Origin: Pseudofabraea citricarpa
Taxonomy: Eukaryota; Ascomycota; Leotiomycetes; Helotiales; Dermateaceae
Direction: 5' to 3'
Length of the DNA: 64,000 bases
Assembly (NCBI GenBank): GCA_029641185.1
Contig: JAPWGK010000001.1
Coordinates: 446,501 to 510,500, forward strand
In this document: positions 32,217 through 46,100 of the stretch, piece by piece
Position numbering within the stretch: the first letter of the stretch is position 1
Layout of the letters: every line of letters starts with the position of its first letter
The notes under the pieces: model-generated
Seen by the model: only the letters and a program-made list of their open reading frames with translations
Told to the model about the DNA's origin: nothing
Databases searched by the model: none
Program-made: the position numbers and the translations under genes

Positions 32217-34972
32217 TCACGAGTCGCTATCGCCGCCCTTGATTCTCTTGGTGCGCTCAGTCCACTTCCTCTTGCCGACCCTCGTCTCGAAGTGCGGCGC
32301 CGTCGCGACGTCCTTGCCGATGGTCTCCATGGTAGAGCGGACTTTGTTTCGATAAGAGTCGACTAGAGGAGGGAGGAGCCAAGTTAGTATATAATTCTTC
32401 AGAAGACCAAAAGAGAAAGGAAAACTTACGAGCTTTCTGCAAGAAGACCGTCTTGTCAGCAAAAACCCTGCTCTGGTGCCAAGTCATGCGGTAGCCTAGG
32501 TCGTTAAGCTTAACCTCCTTGGTTCTGATGCTCTTGCGCATCCGGGGGCAAGCCACTTCCGCTTCTCCACCGTCTGCAAGGGGCACGCTGACCATGGTAC
32601 GACCTCGTCTTGGTCGACCACCTGCGGCGACATCATCGTCGTCGCCATCGTCGCCTTCAAAGAATCTAGATCCGTGGGCGCTCGGAGGCGGGCTCTGCAT
32701 CTGCATGGGGAACCAGCTGCGTGGGTAGACCGAGTTGCTCTTGCGGAACGAGTCTGGGATCTCTTTGATATCGATGGTATCCAAGGTCACTCGTACACGA
32801 ACCCTACCACCCTTGCCAGGATCGTCTACAAGAATGAACTTGCGCTTCTTACCCTCTGGGATATCTCCAAAGAGTGAGAGCCGATCTTCTTCTTCTTCTT
32901 TGGCACGGGCAGCAATAGGATTGGACTGGTGATGGGATCGAGAGGGATCATGAATTGAAGGAGCCATGGAGGATCCTCCTACAGATGCATTGGGCGGGTA
33001 GTTCCCATTATAACCTGGAAACACTGGCGCTTGGCGTACATCTCCGGTAGTCTCAGTTGGAGCTTGGTGGTGGTGGTGATGTTGTTCATCATTGGAGTAG
33101 TCTTCAGGATCTAAAGAGTGGGATGGATGGTTAGCATGAGCACTTTATCCGGTAGGCGAAGGGGACAAGAAGCAATGCAAAACATGATCGGTAGGAAGCA
33201 AGTACAGTGGTGCAGTGACGACATGATGAGGTGCTGGGTATGTAGTGTGAGAGGATGGGTACAAGCGCGAGCAAGAAGCAAAAGGCCAAAAATGCAATAT
33301 TTAGTGTACAGGAATTGTGCATGTGCTTTAAGACCCAAGGCAAATCTTTGTCCCAAAAAATCCTCCCGTTCAACAGGTATGTTCGCACACGAAAGGTATC
33401 ATAACACAAACAAATAATATCACACAAATCACATCTGGTGAAACATACCGACTTCATCCCCTCCTTGAGCACTTCCGTCCCCGTGACTTTGATGGTGGTG
33501 GTGAAGTTGTGGGCCCATTCCTCCCAGGCTGCTTCCGCTAGGTTTCCCCATGCTTCCTGCACCTCCTGGTCCCATATTCCCAGATGGTGGCATCCCTGCC
33601 GGTCCGCTAGGGCCGGTCATGTGAGGATTGTGAGTAGCCGCCGAAACCGCCTTACGATTGTTAATCTTGGCCATTCGTCGAACGCGTCTACTTCTCAATC
33701 TCGGGTCTTGATTGCTGTTTCTCCAGCTATCCACGGCTCTTTGAATGAGGCCTCGCTTTCCTCGGAGACATGGGTTGAGCTCAGCCAGAGCCCATCCGAC
33801 CGTGTTGCACTCAGACTCGTACACCAATCGGTTGCCTCTATACTGGTCCTTGTTGCAGCACGCTCTAGGATAGACACAGTTCTCCGTCTTGAACTCGGGG
33901 GTGAGTGTTTCCACGTTTACAGACTCCACGTCGCATCTGATAGTGTACTCCATCTTGACACGATCGCGTGAGTATTCAAAAGCAATCCACTGAACACCAT
34001 TGTTGTCTTGTCGCACAACCAGCGGGGTAGTAGCTGGGATGGGTCCAGGAGCAGCATTTGGGTTTACACCACTTCCACCTGGAACATTGTTCAGGTTTTG
34101 TTGTTGCTGCTGCTGCTGTTGCTGCTGCTGTTGTTGTTGCTGCTGTTGAGGCTGCTGTTGCTGTTGTTGGGGAGCAGCATTCTGGTGTTGTGGAGGGCCC
34201 AAAGGAGCTGAAGGTCTCTGGAGCTGAGGTACGTGCGGTTCCATCTTTGTTCTTGGGCTGCCCGTCATGCCAGCTTGCTGGTGTTGGCTTGGATGCTGCT
34301 GTTGCATGGCATGCTGGCTGGTCTGGTGAGACATCAAAAGGTTTGGCTGTGAAGTCATGGACTGGTGCTGCTGCTGATGTTGGGGGTGCGGCGCGTAAGG
34401 GGGTCCATTTTGAGGCATGGGAGGTGGGTATTGCTGTTGCTGCTGTGGCCCGGTATAATACATTTGTGGGTTCTGCTGCAATTGCGACGCCGGCGCGCCA
34501 TACATGCGGTGCTGGTCATGAGCCTGTGGTGACGCGACCGAAGCTGGAGAGTTCGACTGAGGAGTGTGGTAGGCTATGGGAGGGTACGGTCGAGTCATCT
34601 GGGCCGCCGCCATGATGTCTGGAGTCTCTGCTACACATCAGTCAATGACCTGGATACACAAAGACGCGTCCAAAAGCGCGTTTTCTTACCTGCAGAAGAG
34701 TATGTGCCAGTTGCGCTGGGCGTGCTGTACGGGCTTGGATGCGCTGCGTAGTATGGAAGTTCTTGAGGATGTTGACCACCTGAACCCGGAGCCGATTGAG
34801 CGTATTGAGGAAGACCGTGAGTTGGAGGATACGCGCTCGAATGTTGGGGCTGCTGAGGGGGCGGTGCCTGCGGGTGATGCTGCTGGTGAACTATGCTAGA
34901 GGGTCTGGTGTGCTGCTGCAAATGCTGCGGAGGTGGAGGACCCTGCTGGGGGTGGTGGGGATGATGCTGCAT
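32217..34972 (-). CDS. Q-rich nuclear-type protein with DUF8032-like core
   Basis: Four exons: 34972-34690, 34630-33449, 33110-32430, 32362-32217; 763 residues, frame closed. The first 300 residues are Pro/Gln/His-rich with a polyQ tract at about 249-272. A well-ordered core at about 301-430 reads WIAFEYSRDRVKMEYTIRCD, ENCVYPRACCNKDQYRGNR, VGWALAELNPCLRGKRGLIQ and ends in basic RLRSRRVRRMAK. I recall this as a conserved filamentous-fungal domain (DUF8032 type), in proteins often labelled putative transcription factors. A second ordered region at the C-terminus (IPEGKKRKFILVDDPGKGGR through GKRKWTERTKRIKGGD) carries basic clusters. Intron 2 is 338 nt, long for this locus. Nuclear regulatory role is inference. 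The 5' flank is unusually long and gene-free. Confidence 0.88.
34095..34170. repeat. CAG/CAA tract coding polyglutamine
   Basis: Mixed CTG/TTG triplets on the plus strand read as about 23 Gln with one Pro on the coding strand, inside the N-terminal part of the DUF8032-like gene. Confidence 0.9.
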
Positions 34973-36889
34973 AGATGAGATGGTTAGCCGTAGCTCGGTA
35001 TGCGATGTGATGAATGCAATGAATGTGAAATAGTAATAACCATTGGGAAAAGCAAAAAGTCGCGTCGCGATGTTTATTTCGACACCTCGAGTGTGTGAGA
35101 GAGTGTGGTCAATCCTTGATGACGAACGAGGGTACAATGCAGCTCGCGGTACCTGGAAAGTGATCTGACAGTAGCGCGCGTAGGCGGCAGTGGGAAAAAC
35201 AACAGATTGAGGATCTCTGGACTGGCTTGCTGGGACAAGGGAAAGAGCGAGGGTGGTACCTCAGTATAACAGGAGAGGCCTTGTCTCTATTACGAAATCT
35301 TCAGATGATGAACAAGGAGATACAAGCGACGGGCAATGTCCGAGACTTCGTGATAGTCGCCAAGGTCTATCTTCCAAACATAGAGTGGAGTAGACGAGGG
35401 TTTGAAAGCTTATGAAATTGAGGAAGGTACGGACTCGAAGAATTCCGGAGAATAATTGCGAAGAAACGGGGTGAGATGGGAAGATCGGAGCGAGGATAAA
35501 TGATTGTGGTGGAGAGGCGCACACCTGGAACGGTTTTTTTTTTGGTTCTTTGGCGGAGCAGAGCGGGTACGGAGGGTGATTGATTTTTTTTTTTTTTTTT
35601 CTTTCTTGGGTGATGGTGGTGGTAGTAGTGGGAGGGGGATGAGATGATTGCGACGAGGGTAGGGGGTTAAAAGAGGTATGGGTGAGTGGCAGAATGTCCA
35701 GATGAAGTGTAGGAGAGGGACAGGGGAGGTTCAAGTACGGCAATCGAGAAGGACGATTGTCAGGACCAAGACCAAGGGGACCAAGGCCGTGAGTCGAAGG
35801 AGATGATTAATGAGCGCGGCGTTCGTTCGTGTGTGTGTGGTGGTGGTTGTGGGACGTCGACAACGCATGGAAGAAACGTGACAAGGTTTAATATATCGCA
35901 TAAACAGAGGGAGCAGACGAGGATGCGACGGGGGCAGGGGTGAAGGGGCCCAATCAACTTTATGGGCTCCGCTGCTCCACTACAACCAGGGTTGGGAGCC
36001 GGACAGACTGGGATCCGACGTCCAATTCGCAGGAGGCAAGTCTGGCCAGCGGTGTGGGTGGCTTTCGCTCTTTCCCTCTTTCCCTCTTTGCCTGCCATCC
36101 CTGCCTGATTGAGCCTTCCACTAGGGAGGGTGACGCGGTGGCTGCTACGCCTACTTGGGCCTAGGGTCGTGTCAAATTGCTACGAGGGTGAATCCATGAA
36201 AGGACATCGTTGCGGCGTTTGAGCCCTTGGCACACACACACAATCTCTCTCTCGCACCCTCGCCCTCGCCTTCGCCCACACATCCACATCCACATCCACA
36301 TCCACACGCCCACCCACCCACGCCCATGCTGCTCTGCTGCGACGGTACGGCTCCTCTTCCCAGCTTCCTTGCGCTTCCTTGGAATCCTGGCCATCTCATG
36401 CTCGCCTCGCTCCATGTCTGTTCCCAAAAATACTGTGATCCTGATCCCTGGTCATCTCGTTTAAGGAGAGCCCAGGGCCCTTCGGACACAGCATGACGGA
36501 TTGGGCTCAGTCAGGAGCGGCCGGCGATGCTGATGCTGATGCTGGTGGCCATGATGGCAAAAGAGATGGCACTTGCTTTTTTACCACCACCATGCACGAG
36601 GCTGAAAACGTTGGTGCCGGGGAGACATCTGGTCATTGGCTCCGGTGGCTATGGCTATGGCTATGGCTATGGCTATGTGCAGTGTGTTGCGCGACATGCG
36701 CAGGCAGAGCAGGAATGGAGACAGAGCAGAGGAGCGGTGTCCAACAACAGCGATTGGGAACGCCGCAGCAGTGAAGCAGCACAGCGACACTCGTTGCGGC
36801 CGCTCGACGGGAAGCCGGCGACATGACTGCCGCCTTGCTGGTCCTCCTCCTTCTGAGCTTATCCTCTAAGCGAGCCTGTGACCACAGCA

Positions 36890-36926
36890 CAGTACTGTAC
36901 CGTAAATTGTATATTGTACAGTACTG
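36890..36926. repeat. Perfect 11-bp inverted repeat with 15-nt loop
   Basis: CAGTACTGTAC (36890-36900) and its reverse complement GTACAGTACTG (36916-36926) flank an AT-rich loop. It could form a hairpin or cruciform; function unknown. Confidence 0.85.
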
Positions 36927-37071
36927 GCTCGAGGCCCGTGCCAGCAGCACAAGAGTAACGTCTTCTTCCGCTTGGGATTGGGTAGCAACCCACCGCCCGC
37001 CAGACTGTGCGAGATGAGACCCTTGTCTCGATGCAGCCGCCCCCCCGTCACTTGTGAAACTAGACACTACA

Positions 37072-37073
37072 CA

Positions 37074-37104
<31 letters not shown>
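37072..37104. repeat. (CA)n microsatellite
   Basis: About 16 CA units. Confidence 0.9.
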
Positions 37105-37107
<3 letters not shown>

Positions 37108-40100
37108 TCCTGAGCGGCCTCGAGTCCAACTCATTCATCATCGTCTTCTGGAAAGCATCGAAGCCACACCACTCAAAACACCCCCTGTCGCTTGACACTC
37201 GCCTTCACACCCGAAAGAGCGCAACTTGCGAACTCTCGATGCAAGAAGCAATGTGACGGACGGTCTTCCTGTGATGAGCGCCTGCAGCGCTGCAACTGCA
37301 GTGCACGATAATGCGATAATAAAACGCCCCTCGCGACCAGAACGGAGTACCACTTGATGCGATGAACCGAACAGCCGAGTCTCGGCCACACAATCTCAGG
37401 CCGCAAAATAAAAGAAAAAATGGCAAACTTACGTGATCACCGCCGACCGCAACTCCCGGTTCCTCCTTGTATCCTCCACTCTGTCGATGGGCCATTTCGG
37501 CAGATGATGACTGGCTGTGATCCGTTAGCTCTTTCGTCCCTCCAGCCACAGAAGCGCCGTTGAATCTAAAAGTTCCCTTGCTGGCGACCTCCGCCAAACA
37601 GGGAGCCAGCATGACCAGGCATGCCTTGCAACATCCGTGCGCTGAACATCGCATCGTGAATTGGCAGGGAGGGCGGCGCGGTCTCAACTTACTTCCTTTG
37701 GAACACAAGAACGCCTTCTTTAGGCCTTCTTTCCCACCACAAGCTGAGAGACGGTTGAGGGAGAGGTGGATCTGAAACACCTGCGGTGTTTGCAACACTC
37801 TCTTCTTCCTACGCGGGGCGTCAGTCAACTTATTCCTGATATGCTGTAAGATGCGATCGCCGAAACCAAGCATGCCTGTGCACCCTAGTAAAAATAGATG
37901 GGATTTCCAGGAGATCGGTCGTCCTAGAGCTGATCATACAGCCAACGGAAACGACATTTGCAAATTGAGGGTGAACACAATGCGCCGAGAGGGCCTGGGA
38001 AAGCTTACTTGGAAGAAGGGACTCTTCCTGAATCAATGATCTTCCGAGTTGGGGTGAGAGATCGCGAACTGCTTCCGGCTCCTAGATATTCCGTGTATCA
38101 GATGACAGAACAAGCATAAACGACGGACGATGAGGCCATCTCCAACGACCCAGCCTGCTGACGGGTGTTGGAGTGGCACGAAATGGAACGGACCGACCTG
38201 TAGGATGTGCGCTTTCAAAGACTTGGACCTTGGGAGTTACACAATGTGACCCGGGTGGCAGTTCTGTCGCGTACAGCGTTGTGGACGTTTGGCTGGCAGA
38301 AGTAAGGGTTAGCCTGTGTAGTTCACCACGTTGTCCAGACCCAGCATGCACGCGTTGGGCCACGCAATAGCCACGATCTCGAAGGGTGACTTGGTAATCC
38401 TCTGGATTCCAGATAGATGGACCATGGGATCTTACTTGTTTTCTCCTGTTTGAAATTGATTCAATCCAGATAGCGAGCTCTAAATCCCCTGTCATTGGCT
38501 GTCAGCTTTTGATTCCTATCTAGTGATCGAGACGAAGAGAGAGTTTAAAAGTAAAACCAGGCTAGTCGATGCAACAAGAGGGAAGTTGCATACAATTCCA
38601 GTCAGAGGTGGTTCTGATTGACTGCGAGACAGCACACTACTGCAAAGGCTGAAGAATGACGCAACGACGTTGACGAGGCTATCACAATGCACAAAGAAAA
38701 GAACGTTGTCGGTTGAAGACCAGGTCCAGTTGGAGAGGTTCGGCTGGGACTATATACAGGGCATGGGTTGTTGGTAAATGTTACCAAAACGCCGAGCGGC
38801 CCATGACAAGCTTCGGCACATAATTCAGGAGACGATGGAGGGGACTCGGCATGGGTGGCAGCCTGGCCATGCAGCAGGCCTTGCTTGCGCGCGACACTTC
38901 GCTTAACCCATCGAGCCCATGATTGATGGTGGGGTAAACGCAGCAAGCCACAAGACCGCCATCATGAGAAAGAGAAACATATCACGAAAAAGAATCCGAG
39001 ACTCAAAGACATACCTAGTTGGTGGATGATTCGCGCTTAACGCGTCTTGGTGCGAAGTCAATCAATGGTGCTACGGTACGGAGCCTAAGTGCTAGTCCTA
39101 GTCATAGAAGTCAGCCTTTTGTTTGTGATGTAATGCTGTTACCGAATCTTGCGACTTGAGATAGCTCTCAACAAGTGGCTACGCAATGGTGTTAAGGACA
39201 AGGTTGCTCAACTAACCTCTCTCTCTCTCTCTCTCGGGTACACAAGCTCTTGTGGAGATTGAAACGGAGACAAGGCGACCCTTGAGGTTCTTGTGGTCTG
39301 CTGTATAGCTCGGTGACGGCACGAATGTCGTGCGTGCGAGAAGGTCGTGGCCGTGGTGGCGTCCAAAGTTGCTCGGGCGTTGACAGTGCGGTCCTCTAAA
39401 GACGCTCTGTTTATATTGAGTCTGCTTCGCGTTGGTATGTTGATGCACAAGGAGTTATTGTCTTGTAGAGATAGCGTACCCGCTTGTCACGTCGTTCAAG
39501 GTGGTTCTGAATGCCGCGCTAATTGAGCTTCAACGCTTCTTCGCAAGACGTAGCAGTGTGTTGTCGGAGGTATTTGTGGATAGCTGCCTTGTGGAGCTTG
39601 GAGGGATCAAGCAAGGGGGGAGTGTGGAGATGATGAAGCTCAAAGGCTGGTGCTCTTCGCGTCTATATGTTGTACAGAGGTCAGCTTTGTACCTGGAGAT
39701 CCAGCAGGAGCAGGCCGGCGCAGAGAGGGCAGCTTGCGCATAAGTCGCATCCAGGTCGAGTCCTGCGCACCACCGACGTTGCCTTTGCGCGCCAATGGAT
39801 GCCAGGACGCGTGAAGACGGTTGCAGGAGCTTTGATGAGGCTGTGGCACGGTGTTGTGCGAAGGAATCCACGCGCTCAGGGTCGACGAGCAAAGTCGCTT
39901 AAAGTGGCCGACGCGCTGGCTCGACCTCGATGGGACAATCTCCCACGACTCGGGGACATTGACTCGGTAGGAGAATAGGGGAATATTGAATCGTACGTAC
40001 CTTTTGAGATATGTGCCGTGAGGGCGAGCGGCTGCCTTCACGCGGCAGACGGTATGGTGACTTGCGACGCAGGTCGCGTGTTCTGCAGATGCAATGAGGT

Positions 40101-43100
40101 ACCTGCAGCACCAAACGATGATCGCAGGCGCATGCGCTGGACAGATCTGCACCTCGATAATTGCACGAACCGGTGCAATCTAATACACGTGTTGCTGCTG
40201 CTGCTGCTGGGGGTCTCTGTGCAACGATGCAGCGAGGGGCCTCGAGGACTGCGACGGGATGGGCGAGGGGAGCGGGTGTGTTTTGTGAATAGCTTCAAAT
40301 TTTCTTTCCTCAGCGGGTGTGTCGAAGACGTCAGTTCACGTTTTCCCAACGGTCGGCCATGCGTTCGTGCGCGCGCGCGGGAAACAGGGATAGGGGGTTT
40401 GGTGGCCGTTGAGATAATCCTGGCCTGGCTGGCCTGGCTGTGGGTGCGCGGGTGGTCGAAAGGGTGAAAGGGCGAAAGCTTGATTGGGGAGACTGGGAGG
40501 TCCTGGGAAGTCTGGGAGAGGACGGGGGCACACCAAGAGTTTGTTGTCAAACCTTGCTGTCGAGAATGCAAGGACAAGGGCTCGAGAGTAGCTTTTCTTG
40601 ACAGGAGACGGGGACGGGGACGTCAGGGAGAGGGGATGGATGGATGGATGGCACAAAAAAACAGAACAAGGAGTCAGGAGGCGGTGATGGTGGTGGTGGT
40701 GGTGGTGGTAGTAGTCGTCAGCGTGGTAGTAGTGTAGGTAGGTAGTTTACTGTACTGTACTGTACTGGACTGGACTGGAGTGATCGATGGGAGACTGGGA
40801 GCTGGCTGAGGGGCGCACGCGGAGAGGGGGGTCCACGGCAAGGATATAGACTTTCGGGGGGGACGCTGATGGCTGGCGACGGATGGGAGAAAGCAGTGTA
40901 CGATAGCGATGCTTCGAGCTTAGAACGAGCAGGCAGGCAGGCTGGTTGGTACAGGTAGTGGGAGGTAGATGATGATGATGATGGTGGTGATGATCGATGA
41001 TCGATGCTGATTATAACAATTATGTATGGGGGAGGGGAGGGGGGAAAGCATCATCATAATAATAAAACGGAAACATCCGCCGCACAGCAACAAACAGCGA
41101 CACCACACACGCTCTCTCATTCATTCACTCGCTCACACTCTCACTCACACTCTCACTCGCACTCACAGCTTCAACTTCTATTTTCATTCTAGGCCCAACC
41201 GTTGACCCTCTTATCAATCAGTCACGTCCAAATGGCACCGAGAGGAGAGACACACAGATCCGAGATGTGTGCTTCAAACATGCCTCCCCGGCCCTCCCCG
41301 GCCCTCTCTGGCCCTCCCTGGACCTCCCATCATTCTTCCATCCCATCACAGCGCGACAAAGCACCCACACCACCCACAGACTCTCCCCTCTCCCCCCCTA
41401 AGCCCCTAAGCGCACCATGCCAGACCCGACGCTCCAGCTCTCCTCCACAATAATTACCGTCCTTCAGCTTTAGACTTCGAAACATTTCTTTATTTAATTT
41501 CCTTCAAACAAAACCCGCCCTCCTCTTGACTCATCGCGTCGGCGGGATGCCAGTGCCAGTGCCCCCCCCGAGAAAGGTGTGCCGGTGCCAGCGCCAGCGT
41601 CGTGTGCCAGCGCGAGGCAATATCAGCCTGCGATATTGCATGAGCACCGAAGGTCGTTGGCCAGTCCCGAAACATATGTGTGCCCTCTCCATCTTTGCCC
41701 TATAGTTGGCCGCGCAATTGCATAAGATAGCATCGGAGATGACCTCCTAAAGCGGTAACTGATGATCGTCCTGTGAACTTAGGTCGCCCATGGAAAGAGA
41801 GAGAGAGACACAGAGGGAATAAACTCAGTCATCAGAAACTTCAGTCGCCGTCGTCAGAAGCTCAGCTGCCTGGACGGCCAAGCATACCCGAATTCCTGCA
41901 GCTGGAGATGTCCGTCGCCTGCGTCTTCCTCTGGCTCGGCTGGCGGCCTCTCCCTCTCGATGAGTTTCGAGCCGACACGTCTATCACACTCTGGTCTGGT
42001 GCCTTATGCTTTTTGCTGTGCTTTGCTTTGCTTTTTCTTCACAGCCTCTTCCTTCTCTCCTCAGGAACGATTCACAATTCACGGCTCTGCAGCATCCGGA
42101 TGCATTATTACTGATCAGCTGCCCGCACGCCGACACCAGAGTCTCGTCGGCAAAACACTCGAGTCTCGAGGGCAGTTTTGTTTTTAGACTTTAGGCCTGG
42201 AGATGAAGTGGCCGCTAAAAGCATCATCATCGTTCTCTCCACCAATCCAGCACCTCCTCTCACTACCTCCCTCCCCACGCCACAATCTCGTCGGTACCGA
42301 GAGGAGAAGTCGTACTCGCACCCTCTCTGACTTAGGACTACTGCAAGCACCATTTTCTCAGCGCCGGGCCTTTGTCTGGAAAAAGATTCGAGAAGTCGAC
42401 CGTTAAGGCTTCTTCGGCATGTCATCAGCAATCGTGCTCAAGCTCAACTGAATGCTCCCCTCTGCGTCCGTTTTGCTTTTTCTCCTCCCAATCTTAGCTG
42501 GCCATCGGTCCAATAGTGTCCACCATCCCCTATCCACTTGCCCGGAGTTCCTCTCACGTGCTGACCAATCGCATCCTGGGTTCTTCCTTCTTTTATCCGG
42601 AATGAGCAAGAGTTTTTGCTCTTTGCCTCGAGGAGGAGCTGACTCCGAGATGTGCTGCGGCGAGTCGAGTCTGCGTCCTGGACGTGAGGTTGAGGACCAG
42701 ACAGATGGTTGTTGCGATCATGAAGTGACGTTGGAAGAAAGATATTGATCTTCGCGCGACCGCTGAGTTTATTGCTGCTGACCCATGGCCGGCAGATCCC
42801 CAAATGCCAGCCAGACCAGGCTCTTGAGCGTCCGGCATCGTGAACCATTCGCAAGGTGTTGTCCCCTTCCTCAACCCTCAGGGCTTTTTCGAGGCCTGCC
42901 TTGCTGGTCGGAGAATTTGCAGCTTCCCCTCGAGGGTGCGAAGCTTGCCCTGTCAGTTGACTTGTCAGAGCGTTGAGGGCTGGAAGGGCTGGGAAAGGGG
43001 GGCCACGGTGCCCGGTCGGGCGATCTCTCTGATTCCCTGGAGCCTCAGATCCCCCTAACGGGCCCAGGATGTGCTGTTGAATAATGCTGTACCGTACGTA

Positions 43101-46100
43101 CCGTAGCATGGCGTGGGAAAAAGAGGCCACCGCGGAAGCCCTCCTGGAGCGGTGGAGTCCTGCAGGCGCTCCCATCTGCACCAGTCTCGTTGGAGGCACA
43201 TGGCCGGAGCTATAGTATGCAGACGTACGGCACGCGCACTAGTTCTTCCATCGTAACGCATCCTCATCCTCTGCATTGAAATTTCTGGGACATGTCAGTG
43301 GAAAAGCCAAAGTGGCCCAATGGCGCCGCTGCGATTCGGGAGTCACATTTTTTCGCATCACAAGCACGAAGGTTCTCGCCGAGTCTTGGGGGCGCAGAGG
43401 CATGACTAACAGATTGGTACGGCATTGTGCTGCTGAAGGTTGGTGTAGATGAGAGGGTCATGAGCGTACGAGTACCGTCAGAGATATGCACGATTTGGGG
43501 TCGATGATGCTGGTGGGCTCATGGAGGTGTGTATTGTGTTGTACTGTACTGTACTGTACTGTATGTATGTGGTATGTGCCATGCTTACCCTGCTGCCGCT
43601 GGTAGCCTGTAGGTCAGGGACTCAGGGCAGCCAGGTCTTGGACGCGGTAGAGGGTTGGCGGTTGACGGTAGACGGTAGACGGTTGACGGTAGACTGGAGA
43701 CTGGAGACTGGAGATGGAGGCTCCTGGCCTGGCTGCGTTCAAGAGGGCTCCGGGCTGCTGGTGGTGCTGGTGGGTGCTGGTGCTGGTGGACGACAAGGGA
43801 TACGGTACAGGCGCCATCTGTGAAGTCCCTTGGAGCTTGGAGAAGAAAATGACAGGCTGACAGGATGGATAGCTGGCATGGCCGGGCTGGCAATACCGTT
43901 GAACGCCCACGCCCACGCCCACTCGCTCTCTCCACTCCCTTCCCCTGCTGTTGTGAGTCCTGACAGCTCTCCCCTCGTGTGTTGATGCTTGTCCACACAT
44001 GAAAGGCGGTGAAAGGCTAGCTAGCTCTCCCAGAATTCCAGCACCAAAAACCCGACCAGCTCCCCAGCGTAGCGTACGAAGTAGTGCGGTCGGTACCTTA
44101 CAGCAAGAGCGCGATTCACGATCCAGCAGTTTGCGTGAAGCCAGAGCAGGGCATAGGACAAGGCATGGCATAGCATAGCATAGCATCGAACGAAACGCCC
44201 AAACGCCCAAACGCCCAAACACCTCGGACGACGAACCGCCCACCTCGGCTTCCTAAGCGACACGGCTATTATCCAGCTGCTAGTTCTACCATACTGTAAC
44301 GTCCCCTACGCGATCGTCAAGCAACTTTGCAACTTGCGACTTGCAATCTTGTGCCTAAAGCCTGATAGCGGGCCTCAAAGCTCCAACAGGAAGCTATCAA
44401 GGTCGCGTAATTCGCGTCCGTCTGACTGTACTGTCCTTACCTTTCGCGGGCTTGCGTTAATATTCTTAGAGGCGCTGGCTATTGCATGTCGGGAAATAAC
44501 TGTCAAGCCTCAGCACGCCATCATGGCTATGACGGAGATTGCCATGACACAGTACAAGTCAGTCAAGAAGCAGTAGTGAGTTGAATAGCGCAGCCATCGT
44601 CAGGTAGTACAGCCGTTTGTCCTTAGTTTTTCTCCTAGCCTCTCCATGGCCTTTTTTTTTCTGTCCCATCTCCATTAAGCCCGTTGGTAGCTTGGTAGTG
44701 AGTGACAGTGACCCAGCGTTGCCAATGCTCGCTCGCTATTGAGCCAGTGGATAGCGAGCATTCACTCCCGCCATCATAACGTGCTTAGAGAAGAGCCCGG
44801 GACTAAAAGCACAACGTCAAAAGGGGTCCAGAAAAATGGCCGCTTGTACATGGACATGTACGTGTGCGCACACCGGGGAGGGCTAACAGCTGCACGTGCG
44901 ACAGAGAAATAGATCGCTCTAGCACTTTAGTCTGACACGATTGATCATCAATCAACCAGCCGGTTGTATACAACCTTTTTCTTTTGCTTCTTCTTACTAT
45001 GGATCTCTTCCAGCTTCCTAAACCGAACGCCCCTCGAGATTGTCGCTTCTCCTTCCCCTTTCACCGGTAGCTTTTTCGGAAAATCAAGATTAGCCTGAGG
45101 ATCAGTTTGAATTCTGAACCCCCCTCCACCCTACCGTACTCGACGCCTGAAGCCTGAGGCGATTGATTAGATTCACTGACTCTCAGTCACTCTCACACAC
45201 GCACACCAAGCAGAGCGCCCCGCCTCTCTCCTCTCCCCCCCAGAAGTGAAAATCCCATCTCTATCGACTCTAGCTCTGGGCCAAGAGCAAGAGCAGGGGC
45301 AAGGGCCGCACGGTCGAAGGGTTCATCGTACGATGTTCTATCCACATCTCAAACGGACCAAGATTTGTCTCTGTCAGAAGAAGAGCGGCGACACAAGAGC
45401 AGAGGGGAGGGAAAACAAGCCAGCCGCGATCGATCGGGCTTCAATCCTGGTTGGGCAAGGACAGCGGTAGGTTCGTTGCTGATAGTCAAGTCATGTCCAC
45501 GTCCCTACTGTACAACTGTACAATTCACTACTGAATCAACCAATTGATCAATCAATCAATAATCAATCGCGGAAGAAACCAACTTTTCTTCTTCTTCTTG
45601 TCAACTTTCCAAGTCCGGAACGGAGCCCTGCCTGCCTGCCTGCCTGCCTTGGTAAATACGGGTAAAGATAAAAATACATGTTGACGATTTTCCACTCGAT
45701 AGATTAATACTGGAGTCTGAAGGCTCGGTAAGTGACTTTGCTTCTATTAGTGTACGTACATGTACCGTTGTACCGTGGTACCGTCATCCGGTAATATCGA
45801 AAACAAAAGAGTTTCGGGATTTATTTTTGGGGGGGGAACTTCTCCTTCCGGAGGTAATCAATCAAATAAAAAAGTTGGAAGTTGGAAGTCGCGAACATAC
45901 TCGGTCTGAGGGTTTTTTTCTTTCTTCTCCGTTCTGCTTATTTTAGGTTTGGTACGGCTTTTCTTATCTGCTACTGCTGCTTCTTGGTCTTGTCTTTTGT
46001 TCGCTTGTCTTGGAGAGGCTGTGTGTCTCTCGTCTCGTCGCTCGTCGCTCTCTTAGCTTAGCTCTCTCTCTCGCGCGTTTGCTTGACAAAGTGACATGTA

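Noticed and set aside
33438..33971. Plus-strand ORF of 177 codons
   Set aside because: Antisense shadow of the conserved core of the DUF8032-like gene.
34058..34615. Plus-strand ORF of 185 codons with poly-Ala/Val
   Set aside because: Antisense of the Q-rich exon; repeats are CTG read in another frame.
37205..37873. 222-codon minus-strand ORF
   Set aside because: Composition looks random and includes Cys-rich low-complexity parts; strong donor-like sites inside suggest at most a non-coding leader.
39640..40152. 170-codon minus-strand ORF beginning near a donor-like site
   Set aside because: No conserved motifs, and no splice chain that extends it into a plausible protein.
42444..43199. 251-codon minus-strand ORF
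   Set aside because: No conserved pattern, Arg/Ser/Gly-rich random composition, no splice partners; judged to be chance in GC-richer DNA.
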